Below, piece by piece: positions 9,774 to 19,445 of a DNA stretch of 64,000 nt. The translations under genes were made by a program, and so were the position numbers. The stretch is from Sulfurimonas sp. (GTDB lineage: Bacteria; Campylobacterota; Campylobacteria; Campylobacterales; Sulfurimonadaceae). Positions within the stretch are counted from its first letter, which is position 1, and each line of letters starts with the position of its first letter. The DNA lies in contig JAOFSE010000010.1 in assembly GCA_028044295.1 (NCBI GenBank), positions 1-64,000 on the forward strand, written 5' to 3'. The notes beneath the pieces are model-generated. The model had not been told where the DNA came from and made no database searches. It saw only the letters and a list, made by a program, of their open reading frames with translations.

Positions 9774-10721
9774 ATGATTAATAAACTAGTAGAGATTAAA
9801 AAAGAAGTAAGTAAGGTAGTTGTTGGTCAAGAGAAAATGATAGATTCTCTTTTAATCGCATTTTTATGTGATGGACATATTCTTATAGAGGGTGTTCCAG
9901 GTCTTGCAAAGACTACAACTGTAAATGCACTTGCACAGAGTTTAGGACTTGATTTTAAACGTGCACAGTTTACTCCAGATTTACTTCCTTCAGACATTTT
10001 AGGTGCTGAGATTTATGATCCTCAAAACAATGGTTTTAAAATCAAAAAAGGTCCCATCTTTACAAATCTTCTTTTAGCAGATGAGATTAACCGTGCTCCA
10101 GCAAAAGTACAATCAGCTCTTCTAGAAGTTATGCAAGAGAAGCAAGTTACTCTTGGCGATGCAACTTTTAAGATAGACCTTCCATTCTTTGTAATGGCTA
10201 CTCAAAATCCAGTTGAGCAAGAGGGTGTTTACCAACTTCCAGAAGCTCAGCTTGACCGTTTTATACTAAAACTTGTAGTTGACTACAACACTAAAGAAGA
10301 AGAACTTGAAATAGCAAGACGTATTTCAAAAGGTAACCTTGAATCTATTCAAGCTGTAGTAAATGAAGCTGATATAAACACTCTAAAAGAAGCTATCAAA
10401 AATGTACATGTAGATGCTGAGGTTGAAGAGTATATGATAGAGCTTGTAAATGCTACAAGAAATCCATCTGAGTATGGACTAGACGACATAAAAGACTACA
10501 TCCAGTTTGGTGCTTCTCCTCGTGTAAGTATAGATATGTTCAAAGCTGTTAAAGCAATGGCATATATGAGAGAAAAAGACTTTGTAACTCCTGTTGATGT
10601 GGCCTACATAGCAAAAGAGCTTATGCGTCACCGTATCGTTCTAACATACGAAGCAGAAGCTGAAGGTATCACTACTGATGAGATTATTCAAAAAGTTTTA
10701 GAGACTGTAGCTATCCCATAG
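9774..10721 (+). CDS. MoxR-family AAA+ ATPase
   Basis: 'VVVGQEKMIDSLLIAFLCDGHILIEGVPGLAKTTTVNALA', 'LLADEINRAPAKVQSALLEVMQE', 'FVMATQNPVEQEGVYQLPEAQLDRF'. Confidence 0.95.
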   Translation: MINKLVEIKKEVSKVVVGQEKMIDSLLIAFLCDGHILIEGVPGLAKTTTVNALAQSLGLDFKRAQFTPDLLPSDILGAEIYDPQNNGFKIKKGPIFTNLLLADEINRAPAKVQSALLEVMQEKQVTLGDATFKIDLPFFVMATQNPVEQEGVYQLPEAQLDRFILKLVVDYNTKEEELEIARRISKGNLESIQAVVNEADINTLKEAIKNVHVDAEVEEYMIELVNATRNPSEYGLDDIKDYIQFGASPRVSIDMFKAVKAMAYMREKDFVTPVDVAYIAKELMRHRIVLTYEAEAEGITTDEIIQKVLETVAIP

Positions 10722-10773
10722 CTACTGGTTGCTAACAACACGCTTACACACTTATCACTCTCAACCCTTTTTG

Positions 10774-10802
10774 ATAATTATATCTTATAGGTATATAATT
10801 AT
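10774..10802. repeat. 10-bp perfect inverted repeat, 9-nt spacer, in the intergenic region upstream of the Sel1 gene
   Basis: ataattatat-cttataggt-atataattat. Confidence 0.5.
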
Positions 10803-10856
10803 TATTTTTATATATTTATTAAGTATTTAAGCATATAATATGTCAAAAGGAATCAC

Positions 10857-12731
10857 ATGAAAAAACTAATCTTGATATTTACAATGATATTTAATATGAG
10901 CCTATTTGCTCTGTCTGATAGCTATATGGCTGATCAAATGTGTAACAACGGTAAGATGGATGGCTGTGCAATGCTTGGCTATATGTACTTAAAGGGTGAA
11001 GAAGTTGATCAAGATAAAGAAAAAGCTGTAGCTTTACTCACTAAAGCTTGTGATGGTGGTAGTAAAAAAGGATGTAAATTCCTTGGAATTATGCATGAAA
11101 ATGGCAATGTCGTAAAAGTAGATAAAACTAAAGCATTTGAATTATATACAAAGTCATGTAAAAAAGGTGATTCTGACAGCTGTAACCGTTTGGGGAAAAT
11201 GTATACTAAGGGTGAGGTTGTTCTTCAAGACATCGACAAGGCAGAGTCTCTTTTTTCAAAATCTTGTAAGGGTGAAAATGTAGAAGCTTGTTATAACCTA
11301 GGTGTGATTTACGGAAAAACAAATAGGGCAGAAGAAGCTAAAAGCCTTTTTGTAAAAGCTTGTGCAGCTGGAAATATGAGTAGCTGTAACTATCTTGGTG
11401 TACTTCATTATAATGTGAAAAAATCAAAAAAAGATGCACTGAAAGCAAAAGAGTTTTTCACAAAGGCATGTGATGGCGATAATACTGACGCTTGTTATAA
11501 TTTAGGTGTTATCAATGACTCGAAAGCATCTACAAAAAAAGCTGCTTTACCACTTTTTGAAAAAGCATGTGAAGGTGGGAATATGGAGAGTTGTCATATT
11601 CTTGGTTTAAGATATAACACTGATACTTCATCAAGAGACGATAAGAAAAAAGCAAAAAAACTTTTTGACAAATCATGTGAAAGTGGAAATATGGATAGTT
11701 GCCATAACCTAGGGCTACTTTATAACGAATCACCTAGTGGTAGAGCTGACAAGCTAAAGGCAAATCAACTTTTTTCTAAGTCTTGTTCTAGCGGAAATAT
11801 GGAAAGTTGTAACTACTTAGGTGTTATGTATGATAAAGGTGATGGCGTTAAAAAAGACAAGGTCAGAGCTAAAGAGCTTTATAGAGAAGCTTGTAAAGAT
11901 GGGAATATGGACAGCTGTCATAACCTTGGTATTTTATACTTGGATGGTGTAGACATAAGACAAGACAAAGATCATGCAGTTGATCTGTTTTTACAATCAT
12001 GTGAGAATGGTAAAAAAGAGAGTTGTTACCTGATAGCATCTATGTATGCAAATGGTACTGATGTTGACAAAGATAAAGAAAAAGCTAAAGAACTCTACGG
12101 AATGGCTTGTGATAATGGAAGTTCTCGTGCTTGTAAAGAGTATAAGAGACTTAACAACATAACACCAGAAGAAGAAAAAGTTGTAAAAAAATCTAACGTA
12201 AATATTAGAGATATAGATGTTTTTAAGAAGTCATGTGAAAATGGAAATATGAGTAGCTGTAATTATGTAGCACATATGTATCTTAATGGTGACAGAGTTA
12301 GACAAGACAGAGAACTTGCAAAAGAGCTATATGGTAAGTCATGTGATAACGGTAGTGTCGAAGGCTGTAAAAACTACAAAATGTTAAATCAACCAGAAAA
12401 TAGAATCATTCAAACAAACAAACAAAATCTTAGTTCATCATTATCAGAAGAGTGTGACAATGGTAACCTAGACCAATGTCATAAACTTGCAATTATGTAC
12501 AGAGATGGTAATAGAGTTAGACAAAACAAACAAAAGTCTAGAGAACTTTTTGAATCTACATGTAACGCTGGAAATATGGAAAGTTGTAACTACCTTGGTA
12601 ACATGTACAAAAGTGGTGACGGTGTTAGACAAGACAGAAGAAAAGCAAAAGACTTTTTTGGAAAAGCATGTGACAACGGAAGTGACAAAGGTTGTACAAA
12701 CTATAAAGTTATGAACGAGAAGGGTATTTAA
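10857..12731 (+). CDS. secreted Sel1-repeat, cysteine-rich (Hcp-like) protein
   Basis: Signal peptide; many ~36-aa units such as 'AKELYREACKDGNMDSCHNLGILYLDGVDIRQDKDHA' with paired cysteines. Confidence 0.9.
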   Translation: MKKLILIFTMIFNMSLFALSDSYMADQMCNNGKMDGCAMLGYMYLKGEEVDQDKEKAVALLTKACDGGSKKGCKFLGIMHENGNVVKVDKTKAFELYTKSCKKGDSDSCNRLGKMYTKGEVVLQDIDKAESLFSKSCKGENVEACYNLGVIYGKTNRAEEAKSLFVKACAAGNMSSCNYLGVLHYNVKKSKKDALKAKEFFTKACDGDNTDACYNLGVINDSKASTKKAALPLFEKACEGGNMESCHILGLRYNTDTSSRDDKKKAKKLFDKSCESGNMDSCHNLGLLYNESPSGRADKLKANQLFSKSCSSGNMESCNYLGVMYDKGDGVKKDKVRAKELYREACKDGNMDSCHNLGILYLDGVDIRQDKDHAVDLFLQSCENGKKESCYLIASMYANGTDVDKDKEKAKELYGMACDNGSSRACKEYKRLNNITPEEEKVVKKSNVNIRDIDVFKKSCENGNMSSCNYVAHMYLNGDRVRQDRELAKELYGKSCDNGSVEGCKNYKMLNQPENRIIQTNKQNLSSSLSEECDNGNLDQCHKLAIMYRDGNRVRQNKQKSRELFESTCNAGNMESCNYLGNMYKSGDGVRQDRRKAKDFFGKACDNGSDKGCTNYKVMNEKGI

Positions 12732-12908
12732 TACTCTTTCTCTGTTACATCTAAAAAGCTAGTATCCCAAACTTTAATACTGCCGTCCATACTAAACTTA
12801 TGAACCATTGACATATCTTCTATATTAAGCAGGCATTACTCTAGCACTACAACTCGCTAAAAAAACTAATACTGCAATAAGTAAACTAACATTTATTAAA
12901 TTTTTCAT
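12728..12908 (-). pseudogene. internally deleted remnant of a fourth large propeller-type lipoprotein: signal peptide/lipobox followed by last ~35 codons in another frame
   Basis: Minus strand from 12908: MKNLINVSLLIAVLVFLASCSARVMPA*; then, ending at the stop at 12728-12730, CLLNIEDMSMVHKFSMDGSIKVWDTSFLDVTEKEY*. Compare paralogue C N-terminus MKKFLHVSFIIAVLLTIVGC and paralogue A C-terminus SADGSVKVWELGIVDFIDKEY. Confidence 0.8.
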
Positions 12909-12921
12909 TTCTTTCCTTTTT

Positions 12922-15546
12922 TTATTGAGATACATACTCTTTATCGATAAAGTCTACGATACCTAGTTCCCATACTTTTACACTACCATCAGCACTTTGA
13001 GTTACTGCTATGTCCTCTCCTGCAACCATTCTACCTATTACACCGTTGTGTTCATTGAAATCTTTAATTAACTTCATATCTTTTAATCTAAATAAGAAGG
13101 CTTTACTCTCATCTGTATTTACTACAACATAATTATCTTTTACAAACTCTATATTAGATACATTTCCTAGTGAATCAATAGTAGCTTGAATTTCCTTATC
13201 TTTTATATTGTACAAATGAAGTTTTGAAAATCCGATAAATGCATATTCTGATAAAAGGCAATACCCAAGTGCATAATCACAAGTACCCTGGTTCATAACA
13301 ATTCCATCGATTTTAATTTCATCGATTTTTTCAGTTGTATCTTTATCAAAAAAGTGAAGTGTTGTATATTTACTCTGTGCTGTATTAGCTGCTCTTTTAA
13401 ATATATTAGTTTCATCTGTATTTTCTAAAACACCAACAACTTTTTCATCATTACTCCAGAGTGTGTGAATCTCCCTTCCATTTTCGGCATCAATCACTAA
13501 TTTATTTGTACCATCATTTTTTCTAAGGTAACATTGGTTTGGAGCATCATCTGGTGAATACAAAAATGACTTACCATCATCTAAAGCGTATACTATTGCA
13601 TGAGGATGAGGCTTACCTACAGTAATTTCTTCTTCATTTATATCAACACCATTAGCATTAATAACTGTTCCATCTTTTGTGTTAATAAAAAATGTTTTTT
13701 CATCGTTAAATATATTTCCTTTTGTTACTATGATACTATATTCATCATCCAGTTTTGATGTGTGAATCATAGGTCTAGATAAAAATCTAGTTAAAAAGTT
13801 AAAATCTCTAAATTTCACTTTATTTACAAGGACACCATTATAATCATACATTAGAAGTTCATCATGGTCTGTTACTGCTAGAACTTTTTTGTTTTTAGAA
13901 CTCACATACAAGTATCGTACTTCATTATTAATATTTTCTATTGTAGTAATATCCTCATAAGTTTTCGAATCCTTTAGAATTATGTCATTACCATCTAACC
14001 AGTATATAACTGACTTGTCTTTAGATATACCTAAAGAATATAAAATGTTTCGAGTTGCGACACCTGCTGTCCAAGACCATGTTTTAGGTGAGTGTGATAT
14101 TCCATTTATGTGGTCTGTATATAAAATTTTTAAACCACTTTCTTTCATACTAGATCCATAAGTTCCATAAAGTTTTGTCTCTGGTATAGGCTCATCCACA
14201 TTATCAATTGTTAATGCTAAATTATAATTAAAGTCTTTTGGTAAATTTAAAACACCCCAAAAACCAGCATAATCCATAACGGTGTACGTAAACTCCGTAA
14301 ATAACTCTGAACTATCAAGTTGAAGGTTTAGAGCTTTTGAAGCTATTTTTGATTGTATCTCCGCATTATAATTAGCTTTTCCTCTAAAGTGAAATCCCTT
14401 ACCAGTTTTTTCAATTGAGCCAATACTTATGCCTAATGTATTTAAAGTGTTATTGTATATATTTAACTGGGTCATTAAAAGTGTATCTGGTAAACTATTT
14501 TTTAAAGACAAATTAATTTCTTTGGCTTGACTAGGTGTTAGTTTATCAAATATATAGGCTTTAGATATATAAGAGTTTTTATATAGAACATTTATTGTTT
14601 CTTGATTTATAGGCTCTGTATAAAGAATTTGTTTTGTTTCGTATTCTCTCCACTGTTTAGATGATCTAACAGATTTTATCTGCTGATCAATCTCTAAAAG
14701 TTTACGAGAGTCTTGTGTCTTGTCTTTTTCTTTAATTAGTTTTTCTATCTCAACCTGTATATTATACTTATATACTTTTCCAGTAGCAGACCCATCATTG
14801 TTATCAGTTATAACTCTAAACTCTTCATCTTCTTTTAACATTTTCTTTCTATCTATAGCTATATATTCTGGAATCTCTATCTGTAATGCACTAATAATGG
14901 CATGGATAATGTCTTCGTTATTTTTTCCATTACTATTTTGCTTTGACAAGTTATAATAAGCGGAATTTCTATCTTTCAAAGATGACTTAACTGTTTTAAA
15001 ACCTTCTAATGTATATATATTACTTTTTAAATCTTCAGGGTTTATCCATATAGCTAATGTTTGACTGGCTTTATCATTACCGCTATTGTCTAATTTACGT
15101 AGCATTGTAGATAGATAAGATTTATTTTTTAATCTACTCTCATATATAGAAGTAAACTCAGCATCTTCCTTAGATGCTAACTTAAAGGGTATATGTTTAA
15201 TTTTTGAATATTTACTTGATATATTTAGTCCACTAAGCTTATCTAAAATAGTTGGATCTTTTGCCATCTTGCTTAAGAATGATGACATCTTTTTAAAAGC
15301 TATAGAACTTTTTTCAATCGGATTTCTATATACAGGACCTATTATAGTTAGTTCTAATTTCTCAGTTTTGTTAAACCACTTTGAATGAGTTTCAGAAATC
15401 TTTTGTGAGTTAGTGAATGCGTCCTCTATTTCTTGTGAATTTGCCAGTTTAGTTATTCTACCTTGGGAATAATCTGCTTCTTGTGGTTTTGCGCCACAGG
15501 CAGCAAACAGAAGTATCATTAAACTATATATTATTATTTTATACAT
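12922..15546 (-). CDS. large lipoprotein, paralogue A: conserved N-terminal module plus propeller/WD40-like C-terminus
   Basis: Lipobox LFAAC; 'WFNKTEKLELTIIGPVYRNPIEK...LAIWINPEDLKSNIYTLEGFKTVK...IPEYIAIDRKKMLKEDEEFRVITDN...WREYETKQILYT'; C-terminus 'SADGSVKVWELGIVDFIDKEY'. Confidence 0.8.
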   Translation of the reverse strand: MYKIIIYSLMILLFAACGAKPQEADYSQGRITKLANSQEIEDAFTNSQKISETHSKWFNKTEKLELTIIGPVYRNPIEKSSIAFKKMSSFLSKMAKDPTILDKLSGLNISSKYSKIKHIPFKLASKEDAEFTSIYESRLKNKSYLSTMLRKLDNSGNDKASQTLAIWINPEDLKSNIYTLEGFKTVKSSLKDRNSAYYNLSKQNSNGKNNEDIIHAIISALQIEIPEYIAIDRKKMLKEDEEFRVITDNNDGSATGKVYKYNIQVEIEKLIKEKDKTQDSRKLLEIDQQIKSVRSSKQWREYETKQILYTEPINQETINVLYKNSYISKAYIFDKLTPSQAKEINLSLKNSLPDTLLMTQLNIYNNTLNTLGISIGSIEKTGKGFHFRGKANYNAEIQSKIASKALNLQLDSSELFTEFTYTVMDYAGFWGVLNLPKDFNYNLALTIDNVDEPIPETKLYGTYGSSMKESGLKILYTDHINGISHSPKTWSWTAGVATRNILYSLGISKDKSVIYWLDGNDIILKDSKTYEDITTIENINNEVRYLYVSSKNKKVLAVTDHDELLMYDYNGVLVNKVKFRDFNFLTRFLSRPMIHTSKLDDEYSIIVTKGNIFNDEKTFFINTKDGTVINANGVDINEEEITVGKPHPHAIVYALDDGKSFLYSPDDAPNQCYLRKNDGTNKLVIDAENGREIHTLWSNDEKVVGVLENTDETNIFKRAANTAQSKYTTLHFFDKDTTEKIDEIKIDGIVMNQGTCDYALGYCLLSEYAFIGFSKLHLYNIKDKEIQATIDSLGNVSNIEFVKDNYVVVNTDESKAFLFRLKDMKLIKDFNEHNGVIGRMVAGEDIAVTQSADGSVKVWELGIVDFIDKEYVSQ

Positions 15547-15585
15547 GTAAACACCTTTTAATAAAAAATTATTATATTAAAAACT

Positions 15586-15619
15586 ATTATAATATATGAT
15601 TAAGATGATATATTATAAT
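15586..15619. promoter_or_regulatory. 12-bp perfect dyad in the divergent promoter region between paralogue A and the ABC-permease operon
   Basis: attataatatat-gattaagatg-atatattataat; each arm contains TATAAT on both strands; flanking genes are divergent (15546 minus / 15662 plus). Confidence 0.55.
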
Positions 15620-15661
15620 TAGTGTATAATATTTTCCAATAAACTGTAGGGAGCTTTATAA

Positions 15662-16774
15662 GTGCAAACCAGTAAAATCATACTAAAACTCCTTTACAAG
15701 TCTTCTAACTGGCTTTTAAAATTATCTTTTTTAGCACTACCTATTGCACTTTTATTATCTATGTCTTCTTATCTGTTTATTAGTAATGTTTTAGATAGTT
15801 ATGAGAACTATCTTGTAAAGTCTTACATTGGTATTCAAGGTCGTGTAAGTATTGAAAGTAAAGATAAAAAATTTATTGATGATGTAGTAGAATACTCCAA
15901 AAAAGAGGGTCTTACTTTTTCTACAAAAAAAGAGCTAAAAACATCACTTGTGTTTTTAGGAGATAGACAGATTCCTAAGTATGCTAAGTTTATAGTTCTT
16001 GACTTAGAGTATTTAAAGAGTAAGTTTAAAAACTTACATGTAAAAACAAATACCATCTTTGTAAATAAAACTTTTTCAAACTCATTAGGTTCTTTAGACA
16101 TAAGCAGTTTTAAACAGTGTTACTTTGATGACGAAGAGAACGTTTTCGATATAGAGAGTATATTAACTGTCGATACAGGTTTTTTAACATCAGAACCAGT
16201 TATATTTGTAAGCTCAGAGTTTGCAAGAAATATTTTTGGTGATACTAAAAGCTCTATGGTTAAAGTTGAATTTTTAGAATCTAATGAAGAAAGTATCACG
16301 AAAATTAAAGACAACTCAGAAGCGATTGCTAAAAAGAATAATACCATGGAGTTTAAAATCCACGACCTTATAGAAGATACCAAGAGTACAAGAGAGTTCT
16401 TCGAAAAAGTATCGCTCATTCAAAATGCGATATCCATACTTATATTTATACTTTCAATGGGGATTATTCTTCTGAGTATATCAATCTCTGTAGAGTTTAA
16501 GAAAAATTCCCTTAAAACACTACAGCTTATTGGAATGAGTGCCCGTGATTTGTCTTCTACTATTAGCTTAAGTATCTTTAGCATGATTATGGTTGTTCTT
16601 GTTCTATGTGTTTTTATGCAAAAAATATTTCAAAGTATGTTTTTAAAAGCTTCGGGTTTTAGTAATGGTTTTTTTACACCTCTCGCTCTTGAAAATATAT
16701 ACTACATAGTTTTACTAGCATTCATACTGTTGTTTATAAATAACAGTATAACTAGATACGTGTTTTCGAGGTAA
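15662..16774 (+). CDS. FtsX/LolCE-like ABC transporter permease
   Basis: N-terminal TM, extracytoplasmic domain, C-terminal TM cluster 'ILIFILSMGIILLSISISVEFKKNSLKTLQLIGMSARDL'. Confidence 0.65.
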   Translation: MQTSKIILKLLYKSSNWLLKLSFLALPIALLLSMSSYLFISNVLDSYENYLVKSYIGIQGRVSIESKDKKFIDDVVEYSKKEGLTFSTKKELKTSLVFLGDRQIPKYAKFIVLDLEYLKSKFKNLHVKTNTIFVNKTFSNSLGSLDISSFKQCYFDDEENVFDIESILTVDTGFLTSEPVIFVSSEFARNIFGDTKSSMVKVEFLESNEESITKIKDNSEAIAKKNNTMEFKIHDLIEDTKSTREFFEKVSLIQNAISILIFILSMGIILLSISISVEFKKNSLKTLQLIGMSARDLSSTISLSIFSMIMVVLVLCVFMQKIFQSMFLKASGFSNGFFTPLALENIYYIVLLAFILLFINNSITRYVFSR

Positions 16775-16776
16775 CT

Positions 16777-17544
16777 ATGAGACTCTTTAGTATACTTGTT
16801 TTAATCATATGCTCTTTAAACGCTTTAGAGTTAGAAAGAATCACTATAGAGTCTAGTGAAAAAATATCTATCCCCCAGTTACATAATACTACTTTAGAAG
16901 GACATACTTTTTTTAGTGAGTATGAGGTACTAAAACCTTTTCAAATAGCAAAGTATGAGTTGAGGGTAAAAGAGTATATAGACTATTTAAAAGTAACTAA
17001 ACAAGAAGGGCTTTTAAAGTCTATATTGTCTTCGGATATTGAACAAAATGAACCTGTCACAAACATAGGTTTTAACCAAGCGAAAGATACATGTATATTT
17101 TATGGAGGAAGGCTTCCAAGTGAGTTAGAGTGGGTAGTGTCAGCAAGTATAAAACTAGCTCCTTCTAAATGCTATGAACATTTAAAAACAAACACATTTC
17201 ACACAACAGCAATAGATAACTTTTCATCTACATGTATGTTAGAAGAAGATGATGAGTTTGAAGCTGAACTAGTAGGTAGTGAACTTTTAGATGTTGATAT
17301 GTCAGTTGAAAATATAAATGGTACATATGGAATGTACGCAAACGTATGGGAGTGGGTTGACTCTAGTGTAAAAATTTTTAGAGATGAGTATAGAGTTATA
17401 AAAGGTGGAAGTTATGCCAACTTTAAAACGCCAGAACTATTTGACTCAAGAGTAACAAACTTTTTAAACGAAGATGCCAAGCTGCAAAACGTTGGTTTTA
17501 GATGTGCATGGGATATAAATAGAGATGAAAAGAGTACTAAATGA
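16777..17544 (+). CDS. FGE-sulfatase (SUMF1/formylglycine-generating-enzyme fold) domain protein, secreted
   Basis: Signal peptide; 'PVTNIGFNQAKDTCIFYGGRLPSELEWVVSA...NGTYGMYANVWEWVDS...RVIKGGSYANF...NVGFRCAWD'. Confidence 0.8.
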   Translation: MRLFSILVLIICSLNALELERITIESSEKISIPQLHNTTLEGHTFFSEYEVLKPFQIAKYELRVKEYIDYLKVTKQEGLLKSILSSDIEQNEPVTNIGFNQAKDTCIFYGGRLPSELEWVVSASIKLAPSKCYEHLKTNTFHTTAIDNFSSTCMLEEDDEFEAELVGSELLDVDMSVENINGTYGMYANVWEWVDSSVKIFRDEYRVIKGGSYANFKTPELFDSRVTNFLNEDAKLQNVGFRCAWDINRDEKSTK

Positions 17545-18260
17545 TAAACGCAAAAAGATTAACTAAATCATTCAAGAGTCATGATGGTAATGATGAAACT
17601 ATATTTAAAGAGTTGGACTTTCATGCTAAGGCTGGAGAGTTCACAGTTATACAGGGTAAAAGTGGAAGCGGTAAGACAACTCTACTAAATATCATATCTA
17701 CCATAGATGATGTAAATAGTGATGCTCAGCTATACATAAACTCTCAAGATATAGGTATTTTAAACGAGCATGAAAGAGCTAAGTTTAGAGCTAAAAACAT
17801 AGGTTTTATTTTTCAGTCTTATGCTTTGATTCCAGAGTTTAACCTAATTGAAAACTGTATCATCCCTCTCACGATGGCTGGAGTTGATAAAGGTGCTGCT
17901 ATAGAACGTGCTAAAAAGATTACAAGGGAGCTTATTCATGACGCAGATGATGCTTTTTGTTTAAAGTACCCTACACAGTTAAGTGGTGGACAACAACAAC
18001 GTGTAGCTATCGCTAGAGCACTGATTCACGAACCTAAAATCATCATTGCAGATGAGCCAACAGCAAACCTAGATGAAGAGAGTGCTACAGAGGTTAAGAA
18101 GTGGCTTCAAAAGCTTGCACATGAACAAGATATATGTGTAATAGTTGTGACACATGAAAAAGATTATTTAAACTACGGAGACACTCTTTATGAGTTTGTT
18201 CCAAGTGGAAATGATGATATAAAATCAACGCTAAAAGAACCTAAATGTTTGCAAAACTAA
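17541..18260 (+). CDS. LolD/MacB-type ABC transporter ATP-binding protein
   Basis: Walker A GKSGSGKTTLL, Q-loop FIFQSYALIPEFNLIENC, signature LSGGQQQRVAIARAL, Walker B IIIADEPTANLD. Confidence 0.92.
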   Translation: MINAKRLTKSFKSHDGNDETIFKELDFHAKAGEFTVIQGKSGSGKTTLLNIISTIDDVNSDAQLYINSQDIGILNEHERAKFRAKNIGFIFQSYALIPEFNLIENCIIPLTMAGVDKGAAIERAKKITRELIHDADDAFCLKYPTQLSGGQQQRVAIARALIHEPKIIIADEPTANLDEESATEVKKWLQKLAHEQDICVIVVTHEKDYLNYGDTLYEFVPSGNDDIKSTLKEPKCLQN

Positions 18261-19426
18261 AAATAGTCCTTAGACTTTTTAGAAAGTCCTTTGCTTTTGT
18301 TGGGGTGCTTTACTTTATAGCTTTGGTAATGTTCTTGAGTGTTATAGAGTTAAAAGAGAGCTATAAGTTAAATCTCCAAAATGAGTTCGCAACAAAACAG
18401 CCACATGTAAAAGTAACTTTTATAGATGACAATACGATGGCAGATAAGTTGAAGGTAGATAAACTAAAAAATGAAATTATTTTGATATCTAGTCTGATTG
18501 AAAAGGTTTCGGAATTTGTAAGTTCGAAAAAGTTTTATAGTTCTGTTGGGTCAAAAGAGGGTGGAAACTCTCAGTACCAAGGAGACATCAAAGTTATAGG
18601 CTTAAGCAGTACGGAGTTTGTTTATGACTTCTTTGAAGCAGAGTTTACTTCACGAGCTCCATTTACTGTACCTTATACTCCTGTTGAGTTCTTGTATGCT
18701 TTTAAAAAAGAGAGTAACAGTGTAGTTTTTAACAGTGCGCTTTTTAACTCATACTTTCCAGCCATAGCTACTATGGAGAATTTTTACTTTGTAAATGGGT
18801 CTGTAAAAATAAAAACAAAATCTTTAGCACGTTTTGATGACTATGATAAGCAACCCATTTTATATACAAATATTGACATGGCAAATAAGATGTTAAATAA
18901 CCCTAAAAATAAGATAGATGGTTTTTTCGTAAATGCTAAAAATTTAGAAGATATAGATAAACTGACAAAGATACTTAAAGAGAGACTTCCGAGTGATACT
19001 TACATAGTTAAATCATGGCTAGAAGATAGACAAAAACAATTTATGATGTTTAACATATTTGAGGTCTTGTCGTTTGTAATAGTTGCTATAATCATTTCCC
19101 TATCTCTTCTGTTCATCATGTTGATGCTTTATGACGCGATAGTCAAAAAAAGTTACCATCTCTCAGTACTGTTAACTATAGGTTTTAGGTTAAAGAGGGA
19201 AATATTTACTTTCATAGTTCTCATAATGCTTATAGACACAGTGCTGGTTTTGAGCTTTATAAACTACACTTTACCAGAGTTGACAAGCTACCTTAGTTTA
19301 CCATTCTCTCACAGCATGATTATAGATAGTAGTGTATACTTAGGACTTATAAATATTTTCTTTTTAGTAATAAGCTATATACTAATAAACAGTTCGTATG
19401 GACTAAAGGCTAAAAGTATTTTTTAA
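18245..19426 (+). CDS. FtsX/LolCE-like ABC transporter permease
   Basis: Overlaps ATPase gene; one N-terminal TM, large extracytoplasmic domain, three C-terminal TMs ('LSLLFIMLMLYDAIVKKSYHLSVLLTIGFRLKRE'). Confidence 0.65.
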   Translation: MFAKLKIVLRLFRKSFAFVGVLYFIALVMFLSVIELKESYKLNLQNEFATKQPHVKVTFIDDNTMADKLKVDKLKNEIILISSLIEKVSEFVSSKKFYSSVGSKEGGNSQYQGDIKVIGLSSTEFVYDFFEAEFTSRAPFTVPYTPVEFLYAFKKESNSVVFNSALFNSYFPAIATMENFYFVNGSVKIKTKSLARFDDYDKQPILYTNIDMANKMLNNPKNKIDGFFVNAKNLEDIDKLTKILKERLPSDTYIVKSWLEDRQKQFMMFNIFEVLSFVIVAIIISLSLLFIMLMLYDAIVKKSYHLSVLLTIGFRLKREIFTFIVLIMLIDTVLVLSFINYTLPELTSYLSLPFSHSMIIDSSVYLGLINIFFLVISYILINSSYGLKAKSIF

Positions 19427-19445
19427 ATCAAAAAAGGAATGGGTA

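Noticed and set aside
12487-12714. 75-aa plus-strand ORF inside the Sel1 gene
   Set aside because: Alternate frame of DNA repeats encoding Sel1 units, so it looks regular but is not independent
10857-12731. CRISPR-like or tandem DNA repeat array
   Set aside because: Periodicity is ~108 bp, coding and degenerate, explained by Sel1 repeats
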